64,000 nucleotides of DNA, from the NCBI RefSeq assembly GCF_030014955.1, contig NZ_JAGRPV010000001.1:5208001-5272000 (forward strand), in the 5' to 3' direction. Position 1 is the stretch's first letter. The number at the start of each line of letters is the position of its first letter. Below are positions 42,255 through 50,487 of this stretch, piece by piece. The notes below the pieces were generated by a model. The model did not search any database, had not been told where the DNA came from, and saw only the letters and a list, made by a program, of their open reading frames with translations. The position numbers and the translations under genes are program-made. This stretch comes from Cohnella hashimotonis (GTDB lineage Bacteria > Bacillota > Bacilli > Paenibacillales > Paenibacillaceae).

Positions 42255-43988
42255 TTAATCCAGCTCTGCCCGTGAAAATAAATCCCGGATCAGCGTTTCG
42301 TCCTCGCAGGCTGCCCTAAAGGCGCGGGCGAAGCGGACGACCGCTTCCCGGTCTCCGGAATAGGCGCTGAACATGTCCGCCTCCGGATCGAACCGGACGA
42401 CGCCGGTCAGCTCGGGCATCCGCTCCTCCAGGAATACGGCAGCCAGCGAAGCCCAATCGTAGCCGCTGCCTTCGAACCCTTCGTCCTCCCGCATGCGGAA
42501 CAGCTCTTGCTTATAAACGCCGGCATTCACAATGACGGAAGTGCCGCTGCCGTAATCGACGAGCTTGAACGGAGCCAGCTCCCCGTCCAGCATTTCGTCC
42601 CGACCGCGATTCTCCTCGCCGCTTCGTCCGGCCGCCGCGGCTTCATTTCTCAACTGCGCGATCACTTGCGCCGCCGCTTCGTCGTTGAACCGCAACCTGC
42701 CGTTTTCCGACTCGATCGCCCCTTGTCGCATCCGTTCGTCCAGCCATTCCGACACAAAGTCCGGTGCATAGCCGTTCGTGGCAAATCCTTCGCCAAACAC
42801 CAGCATGTCCGGATAGCGCTTCAGATAAGCTTCCCGGTCCGTATCCGGATACGTCTTGGTATAAAGCCAGAACTGAACGTCGTACATCAGCTTCGACAGG
42901 GCGTCGGCGTGGAGGGAAAAGTAGCCTTTCTCCTCCACGATTCTTCTGCCTACGGCGCGGATGAGTTCCTCGACCGGTTCGAACGTCGACGCATTGCCGC
43001 ACAGCTCCGCCAGCAGCGGCGTGAACTGGCCGTCGGTCACCCGCAGCAGATCCTGCTCCGCATCCTCGGCCGAAGTGTCGTACACCTCTTCGTTCACCAG
43101 CCCGCGGATAAAATCTTCGAAGTTCGAGGCGAGGAAAGTTATACGGTAATCCTGCTCCTGATCGATATGGACGACCTGAGGCTCGCCTTGCGGTCCGCAG
43201 TCTCGGTAATCCAGCATGACTACATCATGGCCGGCGGACGGGCAGTCGCAAAAAACGACCCCGATGTCGGGATAGCCCCACTCTTCGATCATGAACGGAC
43301 TTCCGAATTCTCCGGTCAGCGAATATTCTTTGTCCCGGCCGATCCCCATGATGCCCGTAATCGCGATGTGATCGTCCGCCCACGAAGTCGGCCCTTTCGT
43401 CGGAAAACACGTATTGCGCGGGATGCCCCCGTTTTGCAGCTTCATCAGGTGAATGTAGCCGGCCGGCAGCTTGTAACCGAGCTCCTCTTCCACCTCGGCG
43501 ATCAGTTCGTCCGTCGGCGGATCGGACACGTAGCTGTCGCGCGCGTACTCGCTGTCTTCCCAGAAGTCCGAAAAATCCAATTGCTCGAACGGAACTTCGG
43601 GATGATTGCGGGCCGAAGCCGGCTTGGCGGCGAGACGCTCGGCTTCCGAACGGCTCAACCTCAGCAGCGTCTTCGTCAGCTCGTCCGAGGGATCGAGACT
43701 GTGGGCCTGCTCGAACGCCGCGATCGCCTCCTCGTAGCGGTCCAGATAGTAGTAGGAATACCCCGTCCGAAAATGCCACAGCACATCCGCGGCGCCTTGC
43801 TCGGCTACCGACAACAGCAGCGTCAGCGCCTCCTCGTAGCGGTTGAGGTTATTGTAGGCTCTAGCCAGGTGGCTGGTAAGCGTGTAGTCCCGCTCTTCCG
43901 GGGGAATCTGCTCGATTTTGTCGACGATTTCGCCATAGCTGCTCTTGCGGTGCCAATCGTTCAGTTGCTCGATCAAGTTTTTGGCCAT
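42255..43988 (-). CDS. Multi-domain immunity-like protein: TPR, SMI1/KNR4 (SUKH), Imm51-like
   Basis: 577 residues, cytoplasmic. Residues about 1-115 hold tetratricopeptide repeats (RYEEALTLLLSVAEQ, RYEEAIAAFEQAHSLDPSD). Residues about 150-310 are a SUKH domain (ELIAEVEEELGYKLPAGYIHL, MKLQNGGIP, WADDHIAITGIMGIG). Residues about 470-575 look like Imm51 (VIVNAGVYKQELFRM, YDWASLAAVFLEERMPEL, DPEADMFSAYSGD). Fusions of several immunity modules are known from polymorphic toxin systems. ATG 43988 has GGAGG upstream. No toxin gene is nearby. Confidence 0.75.
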   Translation of the reverse strand: MAKNLIEQLNDWHRKSSYGEIVDKIEQIPPEERDYTLTSHLARAYNNLNRYEEALTLLLSVAEQGAADVLWHFRTGYSYYYLDRYEEAIAAFEQAHSLDPSDELTKTLLRLSRSEAERLAAKPASARNHPEVPFEQLDFSDFWEDSEYARDSYVSDPPTDELIAEVEEELGYKLPAGYIHLMKLQNGGIPRNTCFPTKGPTSWADDHIAITGIMGIGRDKEYSLTGEFGSPFMIEEWGYPDIGVVFCDCPSAGHDVVMLDYRDCGPQGEPQVVHIDQEQDYRITFLASNFEDFIRGLVNEEVYDTSAEDAEQDLLRVTDGQFTPLLAELCGNASTFEPVEELIRAVGRRIVEEKGYFSLHADALSKLMYDVQFWLYTKTYPDTDREAYLKRYPDMLVFGEGFATNGYAPDFVSEWLDERMRQGAIESENGRLRFNDEAAAQVIAQLRNEAAAAGRSGEENRGRDEMLDGELAPFKLVDYGSGTSVIVNAGVYKQELFRMREDEGFEGSGYDWASLAAVFLEERMPELTGVVRFDPEADMFSAYSGDREAVVRFARAFRAACEDETLIRDLFSRAELD

Positions 43989-44136
43989 GGTCGGCGCCTC
44001 CGAATATGTACAAATTTGGATGTTTCAAAATAGGGCCAATTGAATTTACCCAAATCCGTCGCAGTTCAACTCTTTCCCGACCGGTTTGTCGGCCATTTTC
44101 TTCGTTATAGATCGCGACGCTCCGGCAAGCAGGCAT

Positions 44137-44176
44137 AAAAAGCCCGGACGGTATCCATCTCTGACCGTCCGGGCTT
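44137..44176 (-). terminator. Intrinsic terminator after the Gfo/Idh/MocA gene
   Basis: AAGCCCGGACGGT pairs with ACCGTCCGGGCTT around an 11-base loop, followed on the minus strand by a T run. It ends the transcript of the oxidoreductase gene just upstream. Confidence 0.85.
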
Positions 44177-44206
44177 CCGCATGACCTATGAAATAGCTGA
44201 CCGGCC

Positions 44207-45307
44207 TTACTCGAAGCCGCCCTCCGGCATGATCGCCGGACGCTCCGCCAGCGGCTCAAGCGCGATGTGGCGATCTTCGGCGGACGCCTGGAGCAGTCCG
44301 TTCATCGTCTCGAGCACGTGCAGCGCCAGTCTGCCGGATGCCCTGTGCGGGCGGCCTTCGGCAATCGCGCGCGCCATGTCGATGACGCCGATGCCGCGCA
44401 TGTTGTCGTCGTAGCCGAAGGCGAGCGGCACGTCCTCATAGTCGCCGCCCGGCTTTTTCAGCTTGACCGGACCGCCGAACGTATTCGGATCCGGTACGCG
44501 CAGCGTGCCTTCGGTGCCGTGGATCTCGATGACATTGGTCTGGCTCGTGCCGGCCGCAACGTCGAAGCTCGTGATCAGCGTGCCTACCGCGCCGGATGCG
44601 AAATCCAGCACGCCGGCGATATGCGTCGGCGTCTCGACCGGGATGCGCTCGCCCTTCTTGGCTCCGCTGCCGATGACGCGCTCGGGCAACGAGACTGCTG
44701 CGGAAGCGGTGACGCGGCGGATCCCGCCGAGCAGGAAAATGAACGCGGTCAGATAATACGGACCCATATCGAACAGCGGACCGCCGCCCTTTTGGTAGAA
44801 GAAGACAGGGTCCGGATGCCAGGCTTCAGGTCCGCTGCCCATCATGAAGCCCGTCGCCGCGATCGGCCGTCCGATCGCGCCTTCGTCGATCAGCTTGCGG
44901 CAGGTCTGGATGCCGCCGCCCAGGAAAGTCTCTGGCGCGCAAGCGATGCGCAGCCCCTTGGACTCGGCCAGCGCGACGACGTCGCGACCGTCCTGGAGCT
45001 CGACCGCGAGCGGCTTTTCCAGATAGACGTGCTTGCCGGCTTCGAGCGCGCGGCGGCTGATCTCGGCGTGCGAGGCCGGAATCGTCAGGTTGACGACGAT
45101 GTCGATCTCGGGGTCCGCGAGCAGCTCCTCGACGGTATATGCTTTCGGCACGCCGAACTCCTGCGCGCGCGAGCGCGCACGCTCGACGTCGATGTCCGCG
45201 CACGCCACGACTTGCACGTCGGACGAGGCCGTAAGATTTTTCAGGTAAATCGCGCTGATATTGCCGCAGCCGATCAGGCCGATCCGATTTTTGCTCACGC
45301 TTATCAT
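44207..45307 (-). CDS. Gfo/Idh/MocA-family oxidoreductase
   Basis: About 366 residues. The N-terminal Rossmann motif is RIGLIGCGNISAIYLKNL, followed by the family's EKPLAVEL motif (Lys of the active site) and a C-terminal beta-sheet domain with GGGPLFDMGPYYLTAF, which carries the conserved catalytic region. It should be an NAD(P)-dependent sugar or inositol dehydrogenase. ATG 45307 lies four bases after AAGGAG; 45310 and a GTG at 45298 are alternatives. It stands alone in its transcript. Confidence 0.88.
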   Translation of the reverse strand: MISVSKNRIGLIGCGNISAIYLKNLTASSDVQVVACADIDVERARSRAQEFGVPKAYTVEELLADPEIDIVVNLTIPASHAEISRRALEAGKHVYLEKPLAVELQDGRDVVALAESKGLRIACAPETFLGGGIQTCRKLIDEGAIGRPIAATGFMMGSGPEAWHPDPVFFYQKGGGPLFDMGPYYLTAFIFLLGGIRRVTASAAVSLPERVIGSGAKKGERIPVETPTHIAGVLDFASGAVGTLITSFDVAAGTSQTNVIEIHGTEGTLRVPDPNTFGGPVKLKKPGGDYEDVPLAFGYDDNMRGIGVIDMARAIAEGRPHRASGRLALHVLETMNGLLQASAEDRHIALEPLAERPAIMPEGGFE

Positions 45308-45409
45308 CATACTCCTTCGCGATTGGGTTAATCGCTTCCATTATACAGCTTGTCGCCCACGCATTGTTGTCCGTTTCTTGTTCGATTTTGGGTCTGTGCG
45401 CAAAAACGA

Positions 45410-45439
45410 TTGCGTAACGCGATGCCTATCCGCTATAAT
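45410..45439 (+). promoter_or_regulatory. Candidate sigma-A promoter of the flavoprotein gene
   Basis: TTGCGT and TATAAT with an 18-base spacer, 45 bases upstream of the start codon. Confidence 0.6.
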
Positions 45440-45483
45440 CATGGATATAAAGAGTCTATAATGTCACCAAAAGGAGCGTGCAC

Positions 45484-46416
45484 ATGGAACAGTTACTGGA
45501 TGCGGCGATCATCGGGGGCGGACCGGCGGGATTAAATGCGGCGCTTGTGCTCGGGAGAGCCAGAAAAAACGTAATCGTGATCGACGAAGGCCTGCCGCGC
45601 AACCGGGTCACGCATGAGTCGCACGGATTTCTGACGCGGGACGGGATCAAGCCGGACGAATTCAGACGCATTGCCGTCGAGCAGATTCGGGCCTATCCGT
45701 CGGTCCGGTTCGCCGCGGATATCGCCGTCGATATCGCGGGAGCGGACGGCGACTTCAAGATTTCGACCAAGGAGGGCCGTACCTATCGGGCGAAAAAGCT
45801 GTTGCTGGCCGTCGGCAAAAAGGATCGTCTGCCCGCGATCGAAGGTCTGACCGACGTCTACGGGAAGAGTGCGTTCGTCTGCCCGTATTGCGACGGCTGG
45901 GAGCTGCGCGATCGGGAGCTTGCCGTCATCGTCAAAGGCGAACACATCCTTCATTTCGCCAAGACGATTCTTGGCTGGTCGGACCGTATCATCTTGTTCA
46001 CCAACGGTCCGCACGAGCTGACGGACGCGCAGCGCGAGGAACTGCGCGTACGAAATATTCCGCTGCATGACGGGCCGATCCGCCGGATCGTCTCCGAGGA
46101 CGGTATGGTTAACCGGGTCGAGCTCGAAGACGGCTTCTCGGTCCCCTGCACCGGCATTTTTTTCGCGCCGACGCTGGTGGCCGGCTCCGACCTGCCCCAA
46201 GCGCTCGGCTGCGAGCTGACTCCGACCGGCAGCGTAGCGACGACCAATGCGCTGGGCAAGTCGAGCGTACCTGGCGTATTCGTCGCCGGCGACATCGCGA
46301 CCGAGATGAATCAGCTCATCCAGGCCGCCGCCATGGGCGCCATGGCGGGCGCCGGCATCAACGCCGAGCTGCTGGCGGAGGCGTGGGAAGCGCGGGGACA
46401 AATGGGGCAAGGCTGA
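45484..46416 (+). CDS. Thioredoxin-reductase-like FAD/NAD(P) oxidoreductase
   Basis: About 310 residues. ATG 45484 has AGGAG seven bases upstream. FAD-binding motif AAIIGGGPAGLNAALVLGRA at the N-terminus, a second dinucleotide region after a FVCPYCDGWELRDREL segment, and the C-terminal FAD motif VPGVFVAGDIATEMNQ. The redox pair is CPYC rather than the CATC/CAVC of true thioredoxin reductases, and the NADPH motif is weak, so it may be one of the TrxR-like proteins with another electron donor or partner. Confidence 0.85.
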   Translation: MEQLLDAAIIGGGPAGLNAALVLGRARKNVIVIDEGLPRNRVTHESHGFLTRDGIKPDEFRRIAVEQIRAYPSVRFAADIAVDIAGADGDFKISTKEGRTYRAKKLLLAVGKKDRLPAIEGLTDVYGKSAFVCPYCDGWELRDRELAVIVKGEHILHFAKTILGWSDRIILFTNGPHELTDAQREELRVRNIPLHDGPIRRIVSEDGMVNRVELEDGFSVPCTGIFFAPTLVAGSDLPQALGCELTPTGSVATTNALGKSSVPGVFVAGDIATEMNQLIQAAAMGAMAGAGINAELLAEAWEARGQMGQG

Positions 46417-46440
46417 CCGCTGCGGGCAACAAACCATGGA

Positions 46441-46485
46441 GAAAACGCCCGGAGCTGCCGACGACCGGCAGTTTCGGGCGTTTTC
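46441..46485 (+). terminator. Bidirectional intrinsic terminator
   Basis: GAAAACGCCCG and CGGGCGTTTTC form the outer stem and CTGCCG/CGGCAG the inner one, giving T runs on both strands. It lies between the convergent flavoprotein and glycosidase genes and can stop both. Confidence 0.85.
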
Positions 46486-46555
46486 GATTGCCGCTCTTGT
46501 CCAAGCAAGCCCCTTCAATTGCAGCCGAAGGAACTTTTGCGCCTAGCTGAACGAA

Positions 46556-49500
46556 CTATTGAAGCGTAAACGAATAAAGTGCCCCGCTGCCGGGAAGCCG
46601 GTTTGTCGCCGAGTCGTTCGAGACGAAGCCGAGACGAATCGTCTTGCCCGGCGTCAAGCCGAGCGAGGCAAGCGGGATCGCGGCCTCCAGCACGGTGTCG
46701 TTGCGGACGAAGCTCGCGCTGCCGAGCGTGCTCGCGAGCGTCCAGGTCCAGCCGTTGTTCGAGCCGGCGTACGCGAACAGACTTTGATTTTCGAGCAGCG
46801 TGTCGATGCCGCCGGACGTCCAGCCGGTCGGATTGAAGCCGGTCGTCGCCAGATTGTCCGTGTTCAGATAGAACTGGCTCTTGACGTTCAGGCCGCCGCT
46901 GCCCTGCGCGAGCAAATACAAATAGGTGCCGTCGTTCTTCGCCTTAAGGGCGGTCACGGTTCCGCCCGCCCCCGAATTAAGCGCGGCGACCGCGCTCCAG
47001 TCGGCGGCGCTGCCGTCGATCGCGATCGTCGCCTGTGCCTGCGGCGTCGCATTCACGGCGGCGGACTTCGCCGATTCGTTGCCGCTCGTATCGACTGCGG
47101 ATACCTGGAACGCATACGTCGTGCCATTGGTCAGCCCGGTCGCCGTGTAAGAGGTCCCGCCGATCGGCGTCGCATTCTGCTTGACGCCGCCGCGATATAC
47201 GAAGTACCCGGCCAGGTCCGGTTCGCCGCCCGCCGTCCATGCGAGCGAAGCGGCGCCGTTGCCTGCCGTAACCGTCAGTCGGGCAGGGACGGCCGGCGGC
47301 GTCGTGTCCGGCGTCGTCTGCCCGCCGCCGATCGTATAGGCCGGCAGCGCGGTGCCCGTCCCCGGCAGCCGGTTGGTCGTCGAATCGTTCGAGATATAGC
47401 CGACCCGTATCGTCGAGCCGGCCGCCACGTTCAGCGTCGCCAGCGGGACGGACAGCTCGACGACGCCGTCGTTGCGGACGAACTCCGAGCCGGACAGCGT
47501 CCGGACGGCCGTCCACGACCAGCCTGCGCCGTTATTGCGGTAGACGATATTGTTCTCGATCATATATTCGGTGCCGCTCTCCGCGCCGCTCGCCGTCCAT
47601 CCCGCAGCGTTGTAGCCCGTCAGCCGATTGTTGTCGGCGTCGATAAAAAACTGGCCTTTGACGTTCAGCCCGCCGCCCTGCGCGAGCAGATACAGATTGC
47701 CGGCCGCATCCGCCGCCTTGAGCGCCTGCACGCCCGAGGCTCCGGTAGCGAGCGCCGCCTTGCCCGCCCAGTCCGCCGCCGCGCCGTCGACGACGATCCC
47801 GGAGCCGCTGCCGGCCGTCGGCGTCGCGGTCGCGGCCGCGCTCTTCGCGGACTCCAGTCCGCCCGCGCCGAGCGCCGTCACCTGGAAGCTGTAGGACGTC
47901 CCGTTCGTCAGCCCCGCGCTCGTGTAGCTCGTGCCGGCGATGGGCGACGCGTTCGCCTTCGTTCCGTCGCGGTACACATTATAGCCGGTGACGCTTGGAT
48001 CCGAGGCCGCCGTCCAGGAGAGCGCAACTTGGCCGTTGCCCGGCGTCGCGATCAGTCCCGTCGGAGCGGCAGGCGCCGTCGCCGCTTGGGGCACGGCAGT
48101 CACCGACGCGCTCTTGGGCGATTCGGCGCCGGCCGAATTGACCGCCGTCACCTGATAGCTGTAAGAAGTGCCGTTGGTCAGTCCGGTATTCGTATAGGCG
48201 GGCGTCGCGACAAGCGACGTATTCAGCTTCGTGCCACCGCGGTACACATTGTAGCCGGCGAGGTTGGCTTCCGAATTCGGGTTCCAGGAGAGCCCGATCT
48301 GACCGTTCCCCGGCTGTGCCGCAAGTCCCGTCGGCGCCGCCGGCACCGCTGGCGTGCCCGGCACATTGAACTTCACGGACGAGCCGCCGAAGTTCGCAAC
48401 GCGGAACCAGGTCCAGATCTCCTGGCCGGCCATGGCGCCCGGGAAAACATAGTCCGCGTCGAACGCCAGCTCGGCCGAATTGCCGGACTGCCTGATCTGC
48501 ACCGGCCAGCCGTTGTTCGTAACCGTCGTCGTCGGGAATTTGAACACATCCCCCTGGCCCTCGACATGCGGCGCCAAATAAGCTTTGTTCGCATTTTCGA
48601 AGTAAATCCGCGAATCCGGCGTGACGGGCCAGGCGACGCCCTGCCAGCCGGCGCTCCCTTTCTTGTCGTAATCGAAGTAGATCATTTCGCTTTGCAGGTT
48701 AAGCGCGGATTTGGCGTCGATTTTCATAAAAAACTTGTCGCCCGCGAACTTCGCATACACCTTGGTGATGCCCTTGGCGTTGCTCCCCGCCGGATCGCTG
48801 TAGATGGGCGTCTCGCCGGACCAATCCGTAAAGTCGCCGTCGATATTGAAGCCCCCGAACAGATCGGTCGGATGCGTCCCGGCGAGCGACGCTTCGGGAT
48901 AGCCCTGCGCGTCCAGCCAGCTCTTGGCGTCGCCGTACATATTGGTGAAGTTGGTCGCGCCGCTCACGTCGTAGCCCAGATAGCCGCTGTTCACGACAAC
49001 CTCGTTCATCCATTTGGCCGTGCTTGACGAAGGGATAGTGAAGTCGCAGATGATGATATTGAAGCCGTCGGCCTGGTTGGCCTGCGCGTTCATGTAGTCC
49101 TTCCAGAAGCCGCCGAAGTTGTCCCGGCTGCGGTAGGTCGGCGAGGCCGAATTCGTGTTCCAGTTGTCGGCGAAGGCGGCATTCTCGTCGTAAAACTTGG
49201 AGCCGGACGTAATGTACGGATTGTAGTACCAAGATTCGGTGAGAAAAAGGTTGATCGCGTGACGATAGCGAGCCGCAAATTGGGAGGTGCCTTCGTCCGG
49301 ATTGAAAAACCAGTAGCCGCGGTTGGCCGCAACGACCTTGGTCGGATCGACCGCCTTGACCGCCTCGACGAGCTCCACCATGCCTTTGGCAGTGAACCCG
49401 AAGTTGCCCCGCGGTCCCCACGAGGTCGTCGGTCCCGCGCCGCCGATCGGATCGGGCGTGTCGACCGTATCCAGGAACACGCCGTCATAGCCCGCGTCGT

Positions 49501-50359
49501 GCTCCAGCTTGTCGGTCATGAACGTAATTAGTTTTTTCCACGTCGGATCGCCGCCGTTGATATAGCCCCCGCCGTATGTCTTGTTCGTGTCGACGGCGCC
49601 GTCGCCGTTTTTCCAGTAGCCACCGTACAAGTAGCGCGAATCGTTCACCCAGGTGCCCTGCTGGTCCAGGTACCAGGGCATGAGTCCCTTGTTGCCCCAG
49701 GCGAGCAGGCTGCCCGTCGACGAATAATCGGCGGCGATCGAGATGCCCGAGTAGCCGTTGTAGCCCGAATTGTAGGTGCCGTCCGGCAGCGCTCCGCCCT
49801 CGACGTCGACATAGCCGCCGGCGGCGTTGTAATTCCACGGATTGGGTCCGTGCAGCGGGCCGCTCGGTCCGGCGTAGTCCGCCGGCAGCAGGCCGACGTC
49901 CTTGCCGTTCTGGATCGTCATATTGCCGGTGAACCCGGTGAAGACGCTTGAAGTAGCCAGTTCGCCGACCGAGATATAAGCCAGCACGATGACGTCGTCG
50001 GCCGTGCCGAGCACGCCGTCCGTGCCCCGCTTGACCTCGTTGACCTGGTTCGGCGTGAACGTCTCGAAGTAGAACTGGTTTTTCGCCACGTTGACGATGC
50101 GGATCGTCGGCTCCAGGATGACCAGATCGTACGTTTTCAGCGTGTTCAGCTGCGCCTGGGTAGCCGTATTCGTGCCGTACCAGATCATGACGCGGCTGTA
50201 GGCGTTCAGTCCGGGCACCTTGCCGTAGATCGGGTCTTTGCCGATGGCGGCATAGGCATGATGCGGACCCGGGATCAGCAAGGAGAACGGTGCGGCAAGC
50301 AGCAGGCACAGCCAGGCCAGCACGATTTTTCCGAGGCGGCCTTGAATCGCGAACGACAT
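46556..50359 (-). CDS. Large secreted GH114/TM1410-like glycosidase with Fn3 and CBM-like modules
   Basis: 1267 residues. Signal peptide (LGKIVLAWLCLLLAAPFSLL), then residues about 40-480 forming a TIM barrel with the GH114/TM1410 pattern (SRVMIWYGTN, VIVLAYISVGE, GLMPWYLDQQG, AGYDGVFLDTVDTPDP, in which the Asp pair suits catalysis). A first beta-sandwich module follows (about 500-660), then fibronectin type III domains (three in all) alternating with two more modules of the DADNNRLTGYN type. ATG 50359 has AAGGAG upstream. It has no SLH domain, so it should be released or bound through its modules. Confidence 0.82.
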   Translation of the reverse strand: MSFAIQGRLGKIVLAWLCLLLAAPFSLLIPGPHHAYAAIGKDPIYGKVPGLNAYSRVMIWYGTNTATQAQLNTLKTYDLVILEPTIRIVNVAKNQFYFETFTPNQVNEVKRGTDGVLGTADDVIVLAYISVGELATSSVFTGFTGNMTIQNGKDVGLLPADYAGPSGPLHGPNPWNYNAAGGYVDVEGGALPDGTYNSGYNGYSGISIAADYSSTGSLLAWGNKGLMPWYLDQQGTWVNDSRYLYGGYWKNGDGAVDTNKTYGGGYINGGDPTWKKLITFMTDKLEHDAGYDGVFLDTVDTPDPIGGAGPTTSWGPRGNFGFTAKGMVELVEAVKAVDPTKVVAANRGYWFFNPDEGTSQFAARYRHAINLFLTESWYYNPYITSGSKFYDENAAFADNWNTNSASPTYRSRDNFGGFWKDYMNAQANQADGFNIIICDFTIPSSSTAKWMNEVVVNSGYLGYDVSGATNFTNMYGDAKSWLDAQGYPEASLAGTHPTDLFGGFNIDGDFTDWSGETPIYSDPAGSNAKGITKVYAKFAGDKFFMKIDAKSALNLQSEMIYFDYDKKGSAGWQGVAWPVTPDSRIYFENANKAYLAPHVEGQGDVFKFPTTTVTNNGWPVQIRQSGNSAELAFDADYVFPGAMAGQEIWTWFRVANFGGSSVKFNVPGTPAVPAAPTGLAAQPGNGQIGLSWNPNSEANLAGYNVYRGGTKLNTSLVATPAYTNTGLTNGTSYSYQVTAVNSAGAESPKSASVTAVPQAATAPAAPTGLIATPGNGQVALSWTAASDPSVTGYNVYRDGTKANASPIAGTSYTSAGLTNGTSYSFQVTALGAGGLESAKSAAATATPTAGSGSGIVVDGAAADWAGKAALATGASGVQALKAADAAGNLYLLAQGGGLNVKGQFFIDADNNRLTGYNAAGWTASGAESGTEYMIENNIVYRNNGAGWSWTAVRTLSGSEFVRNDGVVELSVPLATLNVAAGSTIRVGYISNDSTTNRLPGTGTALPAYTIGGGQTTPDTTPPAVPARLTVTAGNGAASLAWTAGGEPDLAGYFVYRGGVKQNATPIGGTSYTATGLTNGTTYAFQVSAVDTSGNESAKSAAVNATPQAQATIAIDGSAADWSAVAALNSGAGGTVTALKAKNDGTYLYLLAQGSGGLNVKSQFYLNTDNLATTGFNPTGWTSGGIDTLLENQSLFAYAGSNNGWTWTLASTLGSASFVRNDTVLEAAIPLASLGLTPGKTIRLGFVSNDSATNRLPGSGALYSFTLQ

Positions 50360-50441
50360 TTAACTCACGCTCCTTTTTAGTGATGAAACGTCGGTGATTC
50401 GTTTGCTAAACGAACGGGCGCACCACCTCCTTTGGCAAAAT

Positions 50442-50474
50442 AAAAAGAGCCGCACTCGCGAAAGTACGGCTCTT
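50442..50474 (-). terminator. Intrinsic terminator after the SLH glycosidase gene
   Basis: GAGCCGTAC/GTGCGGCTC stem with a T-run on the minus strand. It separates the transcripts of the two large surface proteins. Confidence 0.8.
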
Positions 50475-50487
50475 CGGTTTTACTTGC

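Noticed and set aside
50424..50435. Strong AGGAGG site upstream of the GH114-like gene as start of a leader peptide
   Set aside because: The following GTG is only two bases away and yields five codons; no support for translation.
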